Assembly (NCBI GenBank): GCA_905235695.1 | Contig: CAJOMW010000076.1 | Span: forward strand, 1-6,068 | DNA length: 6,068 nt | Source: an uncultured Clostridia bacterium | GTDB taxonomy: Bacteria; Bacillota; Clostridia; Oscillospirales; CAG-382 | Reading direction: 5' to 3' | Shown here: positions 1 through 5,969 of the stretch, piece by piece | Layout of the letters: each line of letters starts with the position of its first letter | Position numbering within the stretch: the first letter of the stretch is position 1 | The notes under the pieces: model-generated | The model's input: the letters and a program-made list of their open reading frames with translations, nothing else | Told to the model about the DNA's origin: nothing | Databases searched by the model: none | Translations under genes and position numbers: made by a program

Positions 1-19
1 TTGAGATATATCGAAGCGA

Positions 20-26
20 AGGAGGG
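20..26 (+). promoter_or_regulatory. Shine-Dalgarno site of the carD-like gene
   Basis: AGGAGGG, 8 nt before the GTG at 35. It decides in favour of a GTG start. A TAA at 32-34 and a TGA at 2-4 lie just upstream, so any preceding gene ends at or before the window edge. Confidence 0.8.
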
Positions 27-34
27 ACGGGTAA

Positions 35-544
35 GTGTTCAAAACGGATGATACGGTATTCTACGGAGTCCATGGAGTTTGCAGAATAACCGGCATAGTT
101 ACTAAGGATTTTTTGGGAAGCACTGCGGATTACTACGTTCTGATCCCTGTTTTTGAAAACAGGTCTACGGTATTCGTGCCTGTTGACAAACCGGAGCTTG
201 TCAAAAAGATGCGCCCGCTTCTCTCAAAGGACGAGATAGAGGAAGTAATAAGGTCCATGCCGCTATGCGAGGAGATATGGATAGAGGACGAGCCTACGAG
301 AAAAGAGGTATACGCCGAGCTGTTGAAGAGCGGAGACAGGATCCGGCTCATAAGCCTGATAAAGACTCTGCGCAACAGAAAGCTCTCGCTCGGCGGCAAG
401 AACAGGAAGATGCACGCCTGCGACGAGCGATTTCTCGACGACGCACTGAAAATGCTGCACGACGAGATAGCGTATGTGCTCGACATAGAGCGAAGCCAGG
501 TCGCTTCTTATATAACGGAAACCATAGGCGCGGAAAAGATGTAA
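35..544 (+). CDS. CarD family transcriptional regulator
   Basis: Predicted 169-residue CarD/CdnL-family protein, a cytoplasmic factor of a family that binds the RNA polymerase beta subunit and modulates open-complex formation. Residues 1-60 match the N-terminal RNA-polymerase-interacting Tudor-like domain: the start motif DTVFYGVHGVCRI is followed by beta-strand-like segments, a YYVLIPVFENRSTVFVPVD stretch and a Pro-Leu linker. Residues 66-160 are the alpha-helical C-terminal domain, with W82, the SGDRIRLISLIKTLRNRK helix, and the acidic DERFLDDALKMLHDEIAYVLDI segment typical of clostridial members. The length is usual for the family. The start is GTG: AGGAGGG at 20-26 sits 8 nt upstream, and no in-frame ATG occurs before well inside the conserved domain. 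The gene is convergent with the next one and followed by hairpin terminators. Its promoter lies outside the window. Family assignment is firm, but target promoters cannot be inferred. Confidence 0.92.
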   Translation: MFKTDDTVFYGVHGVCRITGIVTKDFLGSTADYYVLIPVFENRSTVFVPVDKPELVKKMRPLLSKDEIEEVIRSMPLCEEIWIEDEPTRKEVYAELLKSGDRIRLISLIKTLRNRKLSLGGKNRKMHACDERFLDDALKMLHDEIAYVLDIERSQVASYITETIGAEKM

Positions 545-552
545 AAATATAA

Positions 553-584
553 TCGAGGCTGTCAGCGACAGCCTCGACGTTTTT
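553..584 (+). terminator. Intrinsic terminator of carD, probably bidirectional
   Basis: A perfect 11-bp stem (553-563 pairs with 567-577, loop AGC) is followed by CG and five T residues (580-584), a standard rho-independent terminator for the plus-strand carD gene. Read on the minus strand, the same hairpin is followed by TTATATTTTT (552-543), so it can also stop transcription from the convergent gene ending at 611. Confidence 0.85.
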
Positions 585-588
585 ATGG

Positions 589-612
589 GAGCGGTATTGC
601 CGCTCTGTTTTT
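589..612 (+). terminator. Second, shorter hairpin between convergent genes
   Basis: GAGCGG (589-594) pairs with CCGCTC (600-605) around a 5-nt loop, and TGTTTTT (606-612) follows on the plus strand. It could act as a back-up terminator for carD. On the minus strand it lies 5 nt past the stop codon at 611-613 but has only a weak T-run after it (an A-rich plus strand is absent), so there it is more likely a 3' stabilising stem. Confidence 0.5.
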
Positions 613-2185
613 ATATCATCTCTAAAGTTTTTTCCACCATCTCGTCGACGTTTACCTTTTGGTAGCCGAATATGGAGGTGTTCAGCTTTCCGTCTATCTT
701 GTCCTTCCACTCGGACGGAATGCCGGATTTACCGATTATCATTCCGACGACCGAGCCGACCGTTGCTGCGTTGCAGTCTGTGTCGAAGCCCTGTTCGACT
801 GCCATGCAAACCGACTTTCCGTAGTCTCCGCCGCCGTAGAGGAGACAAGCCGTCACGATCTCCGCATTCGATATGGTGTGGCACCAGTGATGCCCGTTCC
901 TGTCATCCCACCTCTTGTGGAAGTCGTCAAAGAACTCTTTCTGCGACTTTCCGCTATCGTATTCCGCTATGACCTTCTGTATCGCTTCATAAAGTCTCGA
1001 GGTCTTCGGGATATATGCAAGACCTGCATTTATCGTATCCTTTATGCCAAGTCCCGTCGCTGCGGCGGCAAGCATTGCCGACACCCACATCTCGCCGTAT
1101 ATTCCGTTCTTTATGTGCGACATTCTCGCATCGCGCCATGCCATGTTTGCTGCGCTCTCCGGGTCGCCCGGGCATACCCATCCGAAGTAGTCTCCGCGTA
1201 TCTGAGCGCCTATCCATTCGCGGAACGGATTCTTGTAAACAGCCGACTCGGGCGGCAGATATCCGTTGACAAAGTTTCTGTATGCGACGCGCTCAGCGGT
1301 GCAGTACGCATTCTTACCCTGGGTGAGTATCCAGATGTTTGCCATGTCCTCGGAAGTGAAGTCTCTGCCGTGATTCAGAAGCGCCAGGTAAGCAATTATT
1401 ATATAGTTTGTGTCGTCGTCGACCGGCATACCGTCCATAATTCCGTCAGTATAAGCACGATCCTTTATCGGAAATTCCAGCCCTTCGCCGTTCTTTTCTG
1501 CCTCGCTCTTTACTATATATCTGTGCATAGGCGAGTTTCCGGTACGCTTGAGGAAGATCGAAAGCTCGTCGTATTTCATTCCCTCAACTGCCTTTCCGAG
1601 CAGACAGCCGCATATTCTGCCGTACCATGCACCTGCTATTTTTTCCTTCAGCTTTTCGTCCTTCTTAACCGGCTTTACTCCGAAAGAGAAATCCGAAAGC
1701 TCCTTTATTGCGTCGAAATCCGACGGCTCGACATACGGATAATCCTTTACCTGAGGCGCTTTTGATATAAGCTTGTAAAGAGTATCCGCCATCTCGTCCT
1801 TTTCCTTTGTGTTGGGCATAGCAAACACTGCGTCAAAGAGGTTTTTATAAGCTGAAATATCTTTGCCCTCATCTATGCTCTGAAGGTACTCTACGCCGAG
1901 ATTCTTATAGTATGCTTCATAATGATTCCACTTATCAAACGTAGGCTCCGCATTGGACGAAACCCTCACTTCTTCTATGGAACGGGTATCCTTTCCGGTC
2001 ACCAGATAGTCTATTGAAAGATTGAAATATGAAGCGAGGGATATAAGATTGCTTATATCCGGCATGCTTGCTCCGCTTTCCCACTTCTGAATAGCCTGTC
2101 TCGAAACGCCGATCGCCTCAGCAACCGCTTCCTGCGAGACGCCTTTTTTGTTTCTTGCCTGTAACAGCTTTTCGCTGAAAATCAT
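611..2185 (-). CDS. XRE helix-turn-helix / ADP-ribosylglycohydrolase fusion protein
   Basis: A 524-residue cytoplasmic protein with two recognisable parts. Residues 4-60 are an XRE/Cro-type helix-turn-helix: SQEAVAEAIGVSRQAIQ at 17-33 is the HTH core, followed by KWESG and MPDISNLISLASYF, then SIDYLVTG as in many Firmicute regulators. Residues 150-524 are an ADP-ribosylglycohydrolase (DraG/ARH) unit: YVEPSDFDAI (151-160), AGAWYGRICGCLLGKAVEG (184-202), metal-ligand motif DDDT (256-259), the GDPESAANMAWRDARMSHIKNG block (340-361), HWCHTISN (433-440) and the second metal motif DTDCNAAT (468-475). The last carries Cys where classical DraG has Thr, a variant known from other bacterial members. 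Both metal motifs are present, so catalysis looks possible. The family removes ADP-ribose from proteins, nucleic acids or small molecules; the substrate here is unknown. Residues 66-149 form a helical linker of unknown role. The start is ATG at 2185, with GGAGG (2194-2198) 8 nt upstream. An in-frame GTG at 2194 overlaps that site and is rejected. The gene appears monocistronic. Confidence 0.9.
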   Translation of the reverse strand: MIFSEKLLQARNKKGVSQEAVAEAIGVSRQAIQKWESGASMPDISNLISLASYFNLSIDYLVTGKDTRSIEEVRVSSNAEPTFDKWNHYEAYYKNLGVEYLQSIDEGKDISAYKNLFDAVFAMPNTKEKDEMADTLYKLISKAPQVKDYPYVEPSDFDAIKELSDFSFGVKPVKKDEKLKEKIAGAWYGRICGCLLGKAVEGMKYDELSIFLKRTGNSPMHRYIVKSEAEKNGEGLEFPIKDRAYTDGIMDGMPVDDDTNYIIIAYLALLNHGRDFTSEDMANIWILTQGKNAYCTAERVAYRNFVNGYLPPESAVYKNPFREWIGAQIRGDYFGWVCPGDPESAANMAWRDARMSHIKNGIYGEMWVSAMLAAAATGLGIKDTINAGLAYIPKTSRLYEAIQKVIAEYDSGKSQKEFFDDFHKRWDDRNGHHWCHTISNAEIVTACLLYGGGDYGKSVCMAVEQGFDTDCNAATVGSVVGMIIGKSGIPSEWKDKIDGKLNTSIFGYQKVNVDEMVEKTLEMI

Positions 2186-2193
2186 ACTTAACA

Positions 2194-2198
2194 CCTCC
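2194..2198 (-). promoter_or_regulatory. Shine-Dalgarno site of the XRE-ARH gene
   Basis: GGAGG on the minus strand, 8 nt before the ATG at 2185. The alternative GTG at 2192-2194 would begin inside this site with no spacing, so the ATG is the start. That puts the protein's first residues at MIFSEKLLQARNKKG, a normal XRE beginning. Confidence 0.85.
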
Positions 2199-2223
2199 GG
2201 TATTTTTATTCGGTATTTTTATT
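2198..2223. repeat. 13-bp perfect tandem duplication in promoter/leader
   Basis: CGGTATTTTTATT occurs twice head to tail, at 2198-2210 and 2211-2223. The duplicated unit runs from the downstream half of the -10 box to the Shine-Dalgarno site of the XRE-ARH gene. Removing one copy would shorten the predicted leader from about 29 to about 16 nt, so the duplication may matter for expression. Confidence 0.8.
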
Positions 2224-2249
2224 GTAGCATAAAAATTTCATATTGCCAA
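2221..2249 (-). promoter_or_regulatory. Sigma-A-type promoter of the XRE-ARH gene
   Basis: On the minus strand, TTGGCA (2249-2244) and TACAAT (2226-2221) are separated by exactly 17 bp, with a TG one base before the -10 box (extended -10, TGCTACAAT). Transcription would begin near 2214, leaving a leader of roughly 29 nt. The -35 box coincides with the outer arm of the dyad cluster at 2243-2295, so a protein bound there would touch RNA polymerase directly. Confidence 0.75.
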
Positions 2250-2295
2250 GCAACTTTTGTTTGCAAAATTCGCAACTTTTGGTTGCTATTGGCAA
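2243..2295. promoter_or_regulatory. Candidate operator: nested GCAAC/GTTGC dyads
   Basis: Two copies of a 15-bp dyad lie 22 bp apart, about two helical turns: GCAACTTTTGTTTGC (2250-2264, one mismatch in symmetry) and GCAACTTTTGGTTGC (2272-2286, perfect 5-bp arms). They are framed by TTGCCAA (2243-2249) and TTGGCAA (2289-2295), so the whole block is a larger inverted repeat with a 2-nt offset (TA at 2287-2288). The tetramer TTGC/GCAA occurs seven times in 53 bp. The block overlaps and extends upstream of the -35 box of the XRE-ARH gene, whose own HTH domain is the natural candidate ligand. The repeat structure is seen directly; the operator role and autoregulation are inferred. Confidence 0.65.
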
Positions 2296-2323
2296 AATAA
2301 AGCGGCGTGCCCGGCACGCCGCT
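2294..2323 (-). terminator. Intrinsic terminator of the gltX-glnS operon
   Basis: A perfect 10-bp GC-rich stem (2301-2310 with 2314-2323, 3-nt loop) begins 6 nt after the glnS stop codon. On the minus strand it is followed by TTATTTT (2300-2294). The T-run abuts and slightly overlaps the right arm of the dyad cluster. Confidence 0.88.
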
Positions 2324-2329
2324 CTCATA

Positions 2330-3994
2330 TTACTGCTTCATCGACTTTGCAAAGCTGTCTTTCAGCGTAACTATCCTGTTGATGACATTAGGGCTGTGAA
2401 CGTCGACGCAGAAATAGCCGTTTCTGACAAACTGGAACCTTTCGCCGCTGCTTGCGCCTTCAAGCGCCTTTTCGAGCTTTGCGTTCTTCATGACTATAAG
2501 GCTTTCGGGATTGAGATAGTCCCTGAAGGACTTGTCCTCGGGTATGGCTCCCGTGTCCTCTATCGTAAAGAGCTTGTCGTATAGCCTTACCTCCGCATCT
2601 ACCGCATTTTCCTTGCTCACCCAGTGAATAGTTCCCTTGATTTTTCTGCCGTCCGGCGGATTCTTGCCGCCGGTCTCGGGATCGATCGTGCAGAGCAGCT
2701 TTACTACGTTTCCGTTTTCGTCATATAAAGCCTCGCTGCACTTTATCACATACGCACTCATAAGGCGCACTTCCGAATCTATCTTGAGTCTCTGGAACTT
2801 TGGCGGAGGGTTGTCGGAAAAGTCGGATCTCTCTATATACAGGTGCTTTGTGAAGGCGACTTTTCTCGTGCCGGCGTCGGGATCCTCGGGGTTGTTCACA
2901 ACGTCGAAATACTCGGTCCTTCCCTCGTCGTAGTTGGTTATCTCAACTTCTATCGGATCAAGCACTGCCATACGGCGCGTGGCTGTGCTGTTCAGCTCTT
3001 CTCTTATGCAGTGCTCGAGGAGGTTCTCGTCGCAGAGTGAGAGCGCCTTTGATATTCCGGACTTCTGAACGAAGCTGAAGATTGAGGAAGGCGTGTAGCC
3101 GCGTCTCCTGAGACCGCAGAGGGTAGGCATTCTCGGATCGTCCCAGCCGTCGACGAGCTGTTCCTCGACAAGCGCACGGAGATAGCGCTTGCTCATGACG
3201 GTGTACGTCACGTTGAGCCTTGCAAATTCGCGCTGCTTCGGCTTGTGCTCGAAGCCGATGTTGTTTACTACCCACTCGTATAGCGGTCTGTGATTTTCAA
3301 ATTCTATCGAGCAGAGGGAGTGCGTTATTCCCTCGAGCGCATCCTGTATGGGGTGAGCGAAGTCATAGAGGGGGTATATGCACCACTTGTCGCCCTGGCG
3401 GTGATGAGACGTGTGTATTATGCGGTATATTGCCGGATCGCGCATATTCATGTTCGGGGACGACATATCTATCTTCGCACGGAGCGTGTGTGAGCCGTCC
3501 GGAAATTCGCCGTTTTTCATCCGCTCAAACAGGTCGAGATTTTCCTCTACGCTTCTGTTGCGGTACGGGCTGTCCTTGCCGGGCTCGGTAAGAGTGCCGC
3601 GGTATTCGCGCATTTCGTCCGCACTCAGGTCGCAGACGTACGCCTTGCCGTCCTTTATGAGCTTTACGGCGTATTCGTAGCACTTGTCAAAGTAGTCGGA
3701 GCCGTAAAATATGCCGTCGGGATTTGCTCCGAGCCACCTGAGGTCTTCCTCTATTGACTTTACAAACTCATCGTCCTCTTTGACGGGGTTCGTGTCGTCG
3801 TAACGCAGGTTGAAAAGACCGTTGTACTTTTTTGCGGTCGAATAGTTTACCCATATAGCCTTTGCGGAGCCTATGTGAAGGTATCCGTTAGGCTCGGGCG
3901 GAAAGCGCGTGTGGATGCGCTCGGTAAGTCCTGCCGCTATGTCTTGGTCTATTACGTCGTGTATGAAATTTGAGCTGATTACTTCTTCAGACAT
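2330..3994 (-). CDS. glnS: Glutaminyl-tRNA synthetase
   Basis: A 554-residue class I aminoacyl-tRNA synthetase that joins glutamine to tRNA-Gln in the cytoplasm using ATP. The length equals that of the E. coli enzyme, and similarity runs end to end. The Rossmann catalytic domain starts with RFPPEPNGYLHIGSAK (30-45), where HIGS replaces the usual HIGH, followed by NLRYDDTNPVKED (62-74), YRGTLTEPGKDSPYRNRSVE (131-150), DALEGITHSLCSIEFE (218-233) and the KMSKS-class motif VMSKR (266-270), then WDDPRMPTLCGLRRRGYTP. Residues from about 345 to the end form the two beta-barrel anticodon-binding domains that distinguish GlnRS from bacterial GluRS, including GTIHWVSKENAVDAEVRLYD and the closing GYFCVDVHSP segment. 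The ATG is preceded by AAGGAG (4004-4009) with 9 nt spacing. It lies 23 nt after gltX and almost certainly shares its transcript; the operon terminator follows directly. Most Firmicutes make Gln-tRNA by transamidation, so a GlnRS here is notable but not unique among Clostridia. Confidence 0.97.
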   Translation of the reverse strand: MSEEVISSNFIHDVIDQDIAAGLTERIHTRFPPEPNGYLHIGSAKAIWVNYSTAKKYNGLFNLRYDDTNPVKEDDEFVKSIEEDLRWLGANPDGIFYGSDYFDKCYEYAVKLIKDGKAYVCDLSADEMREYRGTLTEPGKDSPYRNRSVEENLDLFERMKNGEFPDGSHTLRAKIDMSSPNMNMRDPAIYRIIHTSHHRQGDKWCIYPLYDFAHPIQDALEGITHSLCSIEFENHRPLYEWVVNNIGFEHKPKQREFARLNVTYTVMSKRYLRALVEEQLVDGWDDPRMPTLCGLRRRGYTPSSIFSFVQKSGISKALSLCDENLLEHCIREELNSTATRRMAVLDPIEVEITNYDEGRTEYFDVVNNPEDPDAGTRKVAFTKHLYIERSDFSDNPPPKFQRLKIDSEVRLMSAYVIKCSEALYDENGNVVKLLCTIDPETGGKNPPDGRKIKGTIHWVSKENAVDAEVRLYDKLFTIEDTGAIPEDKSFRDYLNPESLIVMKNAKLEKALEGASSGERFQFVRNGYFCVDVHSPNVINRIVTLKDSFAKSMKQ

Positions 3995-4003
3995 TTGTTT
4001 TTA

Positions 4004-4009
4004 CTCCTT
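4004..4009 (-). promoter_or_regulatory. Shine-Dalgarno site of glnS
   Basis: AAGGAG on the minus strand within the 23-nt gltX-glnS gap. It shows that glnS has its own ribosome entry and does not rely on translational coupling through overlap. Confidence 0.75.
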
Positions 4010-4017
4010 TTAGCCGT

Positions 4018-5679
4018 TTATTTTATAGCTGCCTTTACTCTCGAGATAACCCTGTCGCTTCCGAGCACCTGCATTACCGTGCAGAGATCCGGCGAGTTGT
4101 TTCTGCCCGTGACGGCAACCCTTATCACGTTGCTGACGTCCGTTACACTGCCTTTGAACGCCCCGGGGTCAGCCTTGTACGCCTTCATGTCGCTCGTATA
4201 GCCGTATTTTTCTCCGAGCGCCTTTATCTTCTCAAACCACGTGTTGTTGTCGTCGTCCTTTGAGTATATTTCCGCATACTCCGAAAGTATCTGCTTTCTC
4301 TCGGACTCGGGGACGTTTTCGGGGTAGCTCTCTTCTACGGTAAACAGGTCGTCGTAGTAGTACGATACGAAGCTCTTTACCTCGCTCCAGCACGCAAAGT
4401 CCTTTCTCGGCTTCTTTCCGCCTCTGCCTATCGCAAAATAGCTCTTTGCGTATCCCTCGTCTGCGGTGAGCATATCGTAAAAGCCGGTGTCGTTCTCCTT
4501 TGCCCATTCCTTTACGCCTTCATATACTTCGTCTGCACTCATTGCGGCAATGACGTTCTTTGATACGTCGTTGAACTTTGCAAGGTCGAACATTGCGCCG
4601 GAATTGCCCATGTTTGACGCCTTAAAGGGGAAATCCTTGTAGGAGGCGTCCTTGTTCGCGCTTCTCCACTGCTCGTAGTTGGAGTTGAGAAGCGTCATAA
4701 GATACTCGATAACGCTCTTTGCGGGGTAGCCCTTCTCGAAGTAGAAGCCGAGCGTACATTCGGGATCCTTGCGCTTGGACATCTTGCGCTTCGTGCCGGT
4801 TTCCTCGTCGAGCTTCATTACCTGCGCTGTGTGCGCAAAGCGCGGCATTTTGAATCCGCAGGCGCGCCACAGCTCGACGTGCCACGGAAGCGTGGACAGC
4901 CATTCCTCGCCTCGAACGACGTCGGTCGTCCTCATAAAGTGGTCGTCGCAGACGTGCGCAAAGTGGTAGGTCGGTATACCGTCGGATTTGAGGAGGACGA
5001 AGTCCTGATCGTTTTCGGGGAACGTGAGCTTGCCCTTTATGGTATCCTTGAATTCTATCTTCTTGCTTGGATCGCCGAGCGATTTGAAGCGCAGAACGTA
5101 GCTCTCGCCGTTTTCTATCTTCTTTATGGCTTCTTCCGGGGCAAGGTCGCGGTAAACCGCCCATTTTCCGTAGTAGCCGAAGTTTGCCTTTTCGGCTTCC
5201 TGCTGTTCGTGTATTTTCTGAAGCTCCTCCTCGGTGCAGAAGCACGGGTACGCCCTGCCTTCAAGGAGCAGCTTTTTAGCGACAATGTGATAGTATTTTG
5301 CGCGGCTGCGCTGCCTGTACGGACCGTATGCGCCCTTGTCGCCGTCGGCTGTTGCGCCCTCGTCGAATTCTATGCCGAAAGCGCCGAGATACTTGATTAT
5401 CTTTTCAACGGCTCCGGGAACCTCGCGCTTATCGTCGGTGTCCTCGATCCTGAGGTAGAAGACGCCGTCGTCGGTCGAAGTGTGAGCTATTCTCTCGTCT
5501 GCGAGACCGCCGTAGAGATTGCCTATGTGCATGGAGCCGGTCGGGCTGGGGGCTATTCTCGTGACCTTTGCACCCTCTTTAAGTCCTCTTTCGGGGAAGA
5601 GCGCCTCGAGAGACTCGACGGTATCCTCCTCCGAAACGTCGGGGAATATAAGGGAAGCGAGCTTTTGTAAATTATCCAT
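4018..5679 (-). CDS. gltX: Glutamyl-tRNA synthetase, long clostridial type
   Basis: A 553-residue class I synthetase that charges tRNA-Glu with glutamate. Residues 39-54 (VTRIAPSPTGSMHIGN) hold the HIGH-class signature as HIGN. YLRIEDTDDKRE (75-86) follows, then GPYRQRSRAKYY (119-130), the tRNA acceptor-end region with AYPCFCTEEE (143-151), DFVLLKSDGIPTYHFAHVCDD (226-246), VRGEEWLSTLPWHVELW (255-271) and the KMSKS loop KMSKRKDPE (299-307). The mainly helical C-terminal half (about 320-553) is the anticodon-binding region. The protein is longer than the roughly 470-490 residues of most bacterial GluRS, and matches in length and motifs the ~550-residue form seen in Clostridium. The ATG at 5679 has GGAGG (5688-5692) 8 nt upstream. 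It is first of the intact pair gltX-glnS. With GlnRS present, it may be a discriminating enzyme that avoids tRNA-Gln, but this cannot be read from the sequence. No T-box leader is visible upstream. Confidence 0.95.
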   Translation of the reverse strand: MDNLQKLASLIFPDVSEEDTVESLEALFPERGLKEGAKVTRIAPSPTGSMHIGNLYGGLADERIAHTSTDDGVFYLRIEDTDDKREVPGAVEKIIKYLGAFGIEFDEGATADGDKGAYGPYRQRSRAKYYHIVAKKLLLEGRAYPCFCTEEELQKIHEQQEAEKANFGYYGKWAVYRDLAPEEAIKKIENGESYVLRFKSLGDPSKKIEFKDTIKGKLTFPENDQDFVLLKSDGIPTYHFAHVCDDHFMRTTDVVRGEEWLSTLPWHVELWRACGFKMPRFAHTAQVMKLDEETGTKRKMSKRKDPECTLGFYFEKGYPAKSVIEYLMTLLNSNYEQWRSANKDASYKDFPFKASNMGNSGAMFDLAKFNDVSKNVIAAMSADEVYEGVKEWAKENDTGFYDMLTADEGYAKSYFAIGRGGKKPRKDFACWSEVKSFVSYYYDDLFTVEESYPENVPESERKQILSEYAEIYSKDDDNNTWFEKIKALGEKYGYTSDMKAYKADPGAFKGSVTDVSNVIRVAVTGRNNSPDLCTVMQVLGSDRVISRVKAAIK

Positions 5680-5687
5680 CTATTTTT

Positions 5688-5692
5688 CCTCC
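5688..5692 (-). promoter_or_regulatory. Shine-Dalgarno site of gltX
   Basis: GGAGG on the minus strand, 8 nt before the ATG at 5679. It confirms the chosen gltX start. It lies 12 nt past the restored-frame stop of the DUF554 remnant, so the two genes were probably once co-transcribed. Confidence 0.8.
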
Positions 5693-5704
5693 AAATTTAT
5701 GTAC

Positions 5705-5969
5705 TTATATGAGAATCGCCAAATACGTCAGCGGTATTGAGACGAACACCGACGGCAGCATATTAGCGAACGTTTATTTCCTTGTCGAACATAAGATTTA
5801 CTCCTACGCAGAATATGAGAACCGAGCCGACGAACGACATATTTTCGATCACCACGTCTGTAAAGAGTGGGGCTGCGAGTGCCGCAAGAGCGGTTATAAG
5901 TCCCTGGAACAGAAAGACGGGAATAGCCGAGAACACTGCGCCCTTGCCGAATACCGATGCGAAAACCAT
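5705..5969 (-). pseudogene. DUF554 (YdfK/YqgA-like) membrane protein, C-terminal fragment with frameshift
   Basis: The minus strand from 5969 encodes VFASVFGKGAVFSAIPVFLF, then hydrophobic segments and the MSFVGSVLIFCVGVNLM region. This is the well-conserved C-terminal third of the DUF554 family of small integral membrane proteins of unknown function. At least two membrane segments are visible. The frame hits a stop at 5763-5765 right after INVR. Skipping one base (the C opposite G5768) gives INVANMLPSVFVSIPLTYLA and a stop at 5705-5707, restoring the family's usual ending (compare the VGNMLPA/VANxLP type motif). So one extra base appears to have broken the frame. The N-terminal two thirds expected upstream are missing: a TGA lies a few codons before the first ATG (5969), and the DNA there is AT-rich and unrelated. 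The gene is either a decayed remnant or an assembly/sequencing casualty. It lies 25 nt upstream of gltX, on the same strand. Confidence 0.72.

Noticed and set aside
659..1765. Long plus-strand open frame (368 codons) antisense to the XRE-ARH gene
   Set aside because: It has no family resemblance, no ribosome site and low-complexity residue use. The opposite strand holds a motif-rich enzyme, so this is a codon-bias shadow.
2192..2194. Upstream in-frame GTG start for the XRE-ARH gene
   Set aside because: It overlaps the GGAGG site, leaving no spacing. The ATG at 2185 has an ideal 8-nt spacing and a normal XRE N-terminus.
35..2194. Toxin-antitoxin or defence module formed by carD and the XRE-ARH gene
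   Set aside because: The two genes are convergent and separated by terminators, CarD is a housekeeping-type regulator, and no ADP-ribosylating toxin is encoded in the window.
2260..2330. Divergent plus-strand promoter from the symmetric TTGGCA arm at 2289
   Set aside because: No -10 box lies at the right distance (GC-rich terminator stem instead), and no plus-strand gene follows.
2243..2584. Plus-strand open frame running from the intergenic region into glnS antisense
   Set aside because: It crosses the operator-like repeats and the glnS terminator, has no ribosome site, and most of it is antisense to conserved glnS codons.
4831..5670. Plus-strand open frame (279 codons) antisense to gltX
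   Set aside because: It mirrors the gltX codons over its whole length and has no recognisable domain or start signal.
5704..5731. Possible gltX promoter CTGACG-N16-TATAAG on the minus strand
   Set aside because: The -35 matches only four of six bases and the site lies inside DUF554 coding sequence. It is plausible, since the remnant is broken, but too weak to annotate.
5680..5760. T-box or other riboswitch leader for the synthetase operon
   Set aside because: The space upstream of gltX is only about 25 nt beyond the DUF554 frame, too short for a T-box, with no terminator/antiterminator stems.
5763..5775. Programmed frameshift in the DUF554 gene
   Set aside because: There is no slippery heptamer, upstream Shine-Dalgarno-like stimulator or obvious downstream stem at the site, and the gene is also truncated, so decay or error is simpler.
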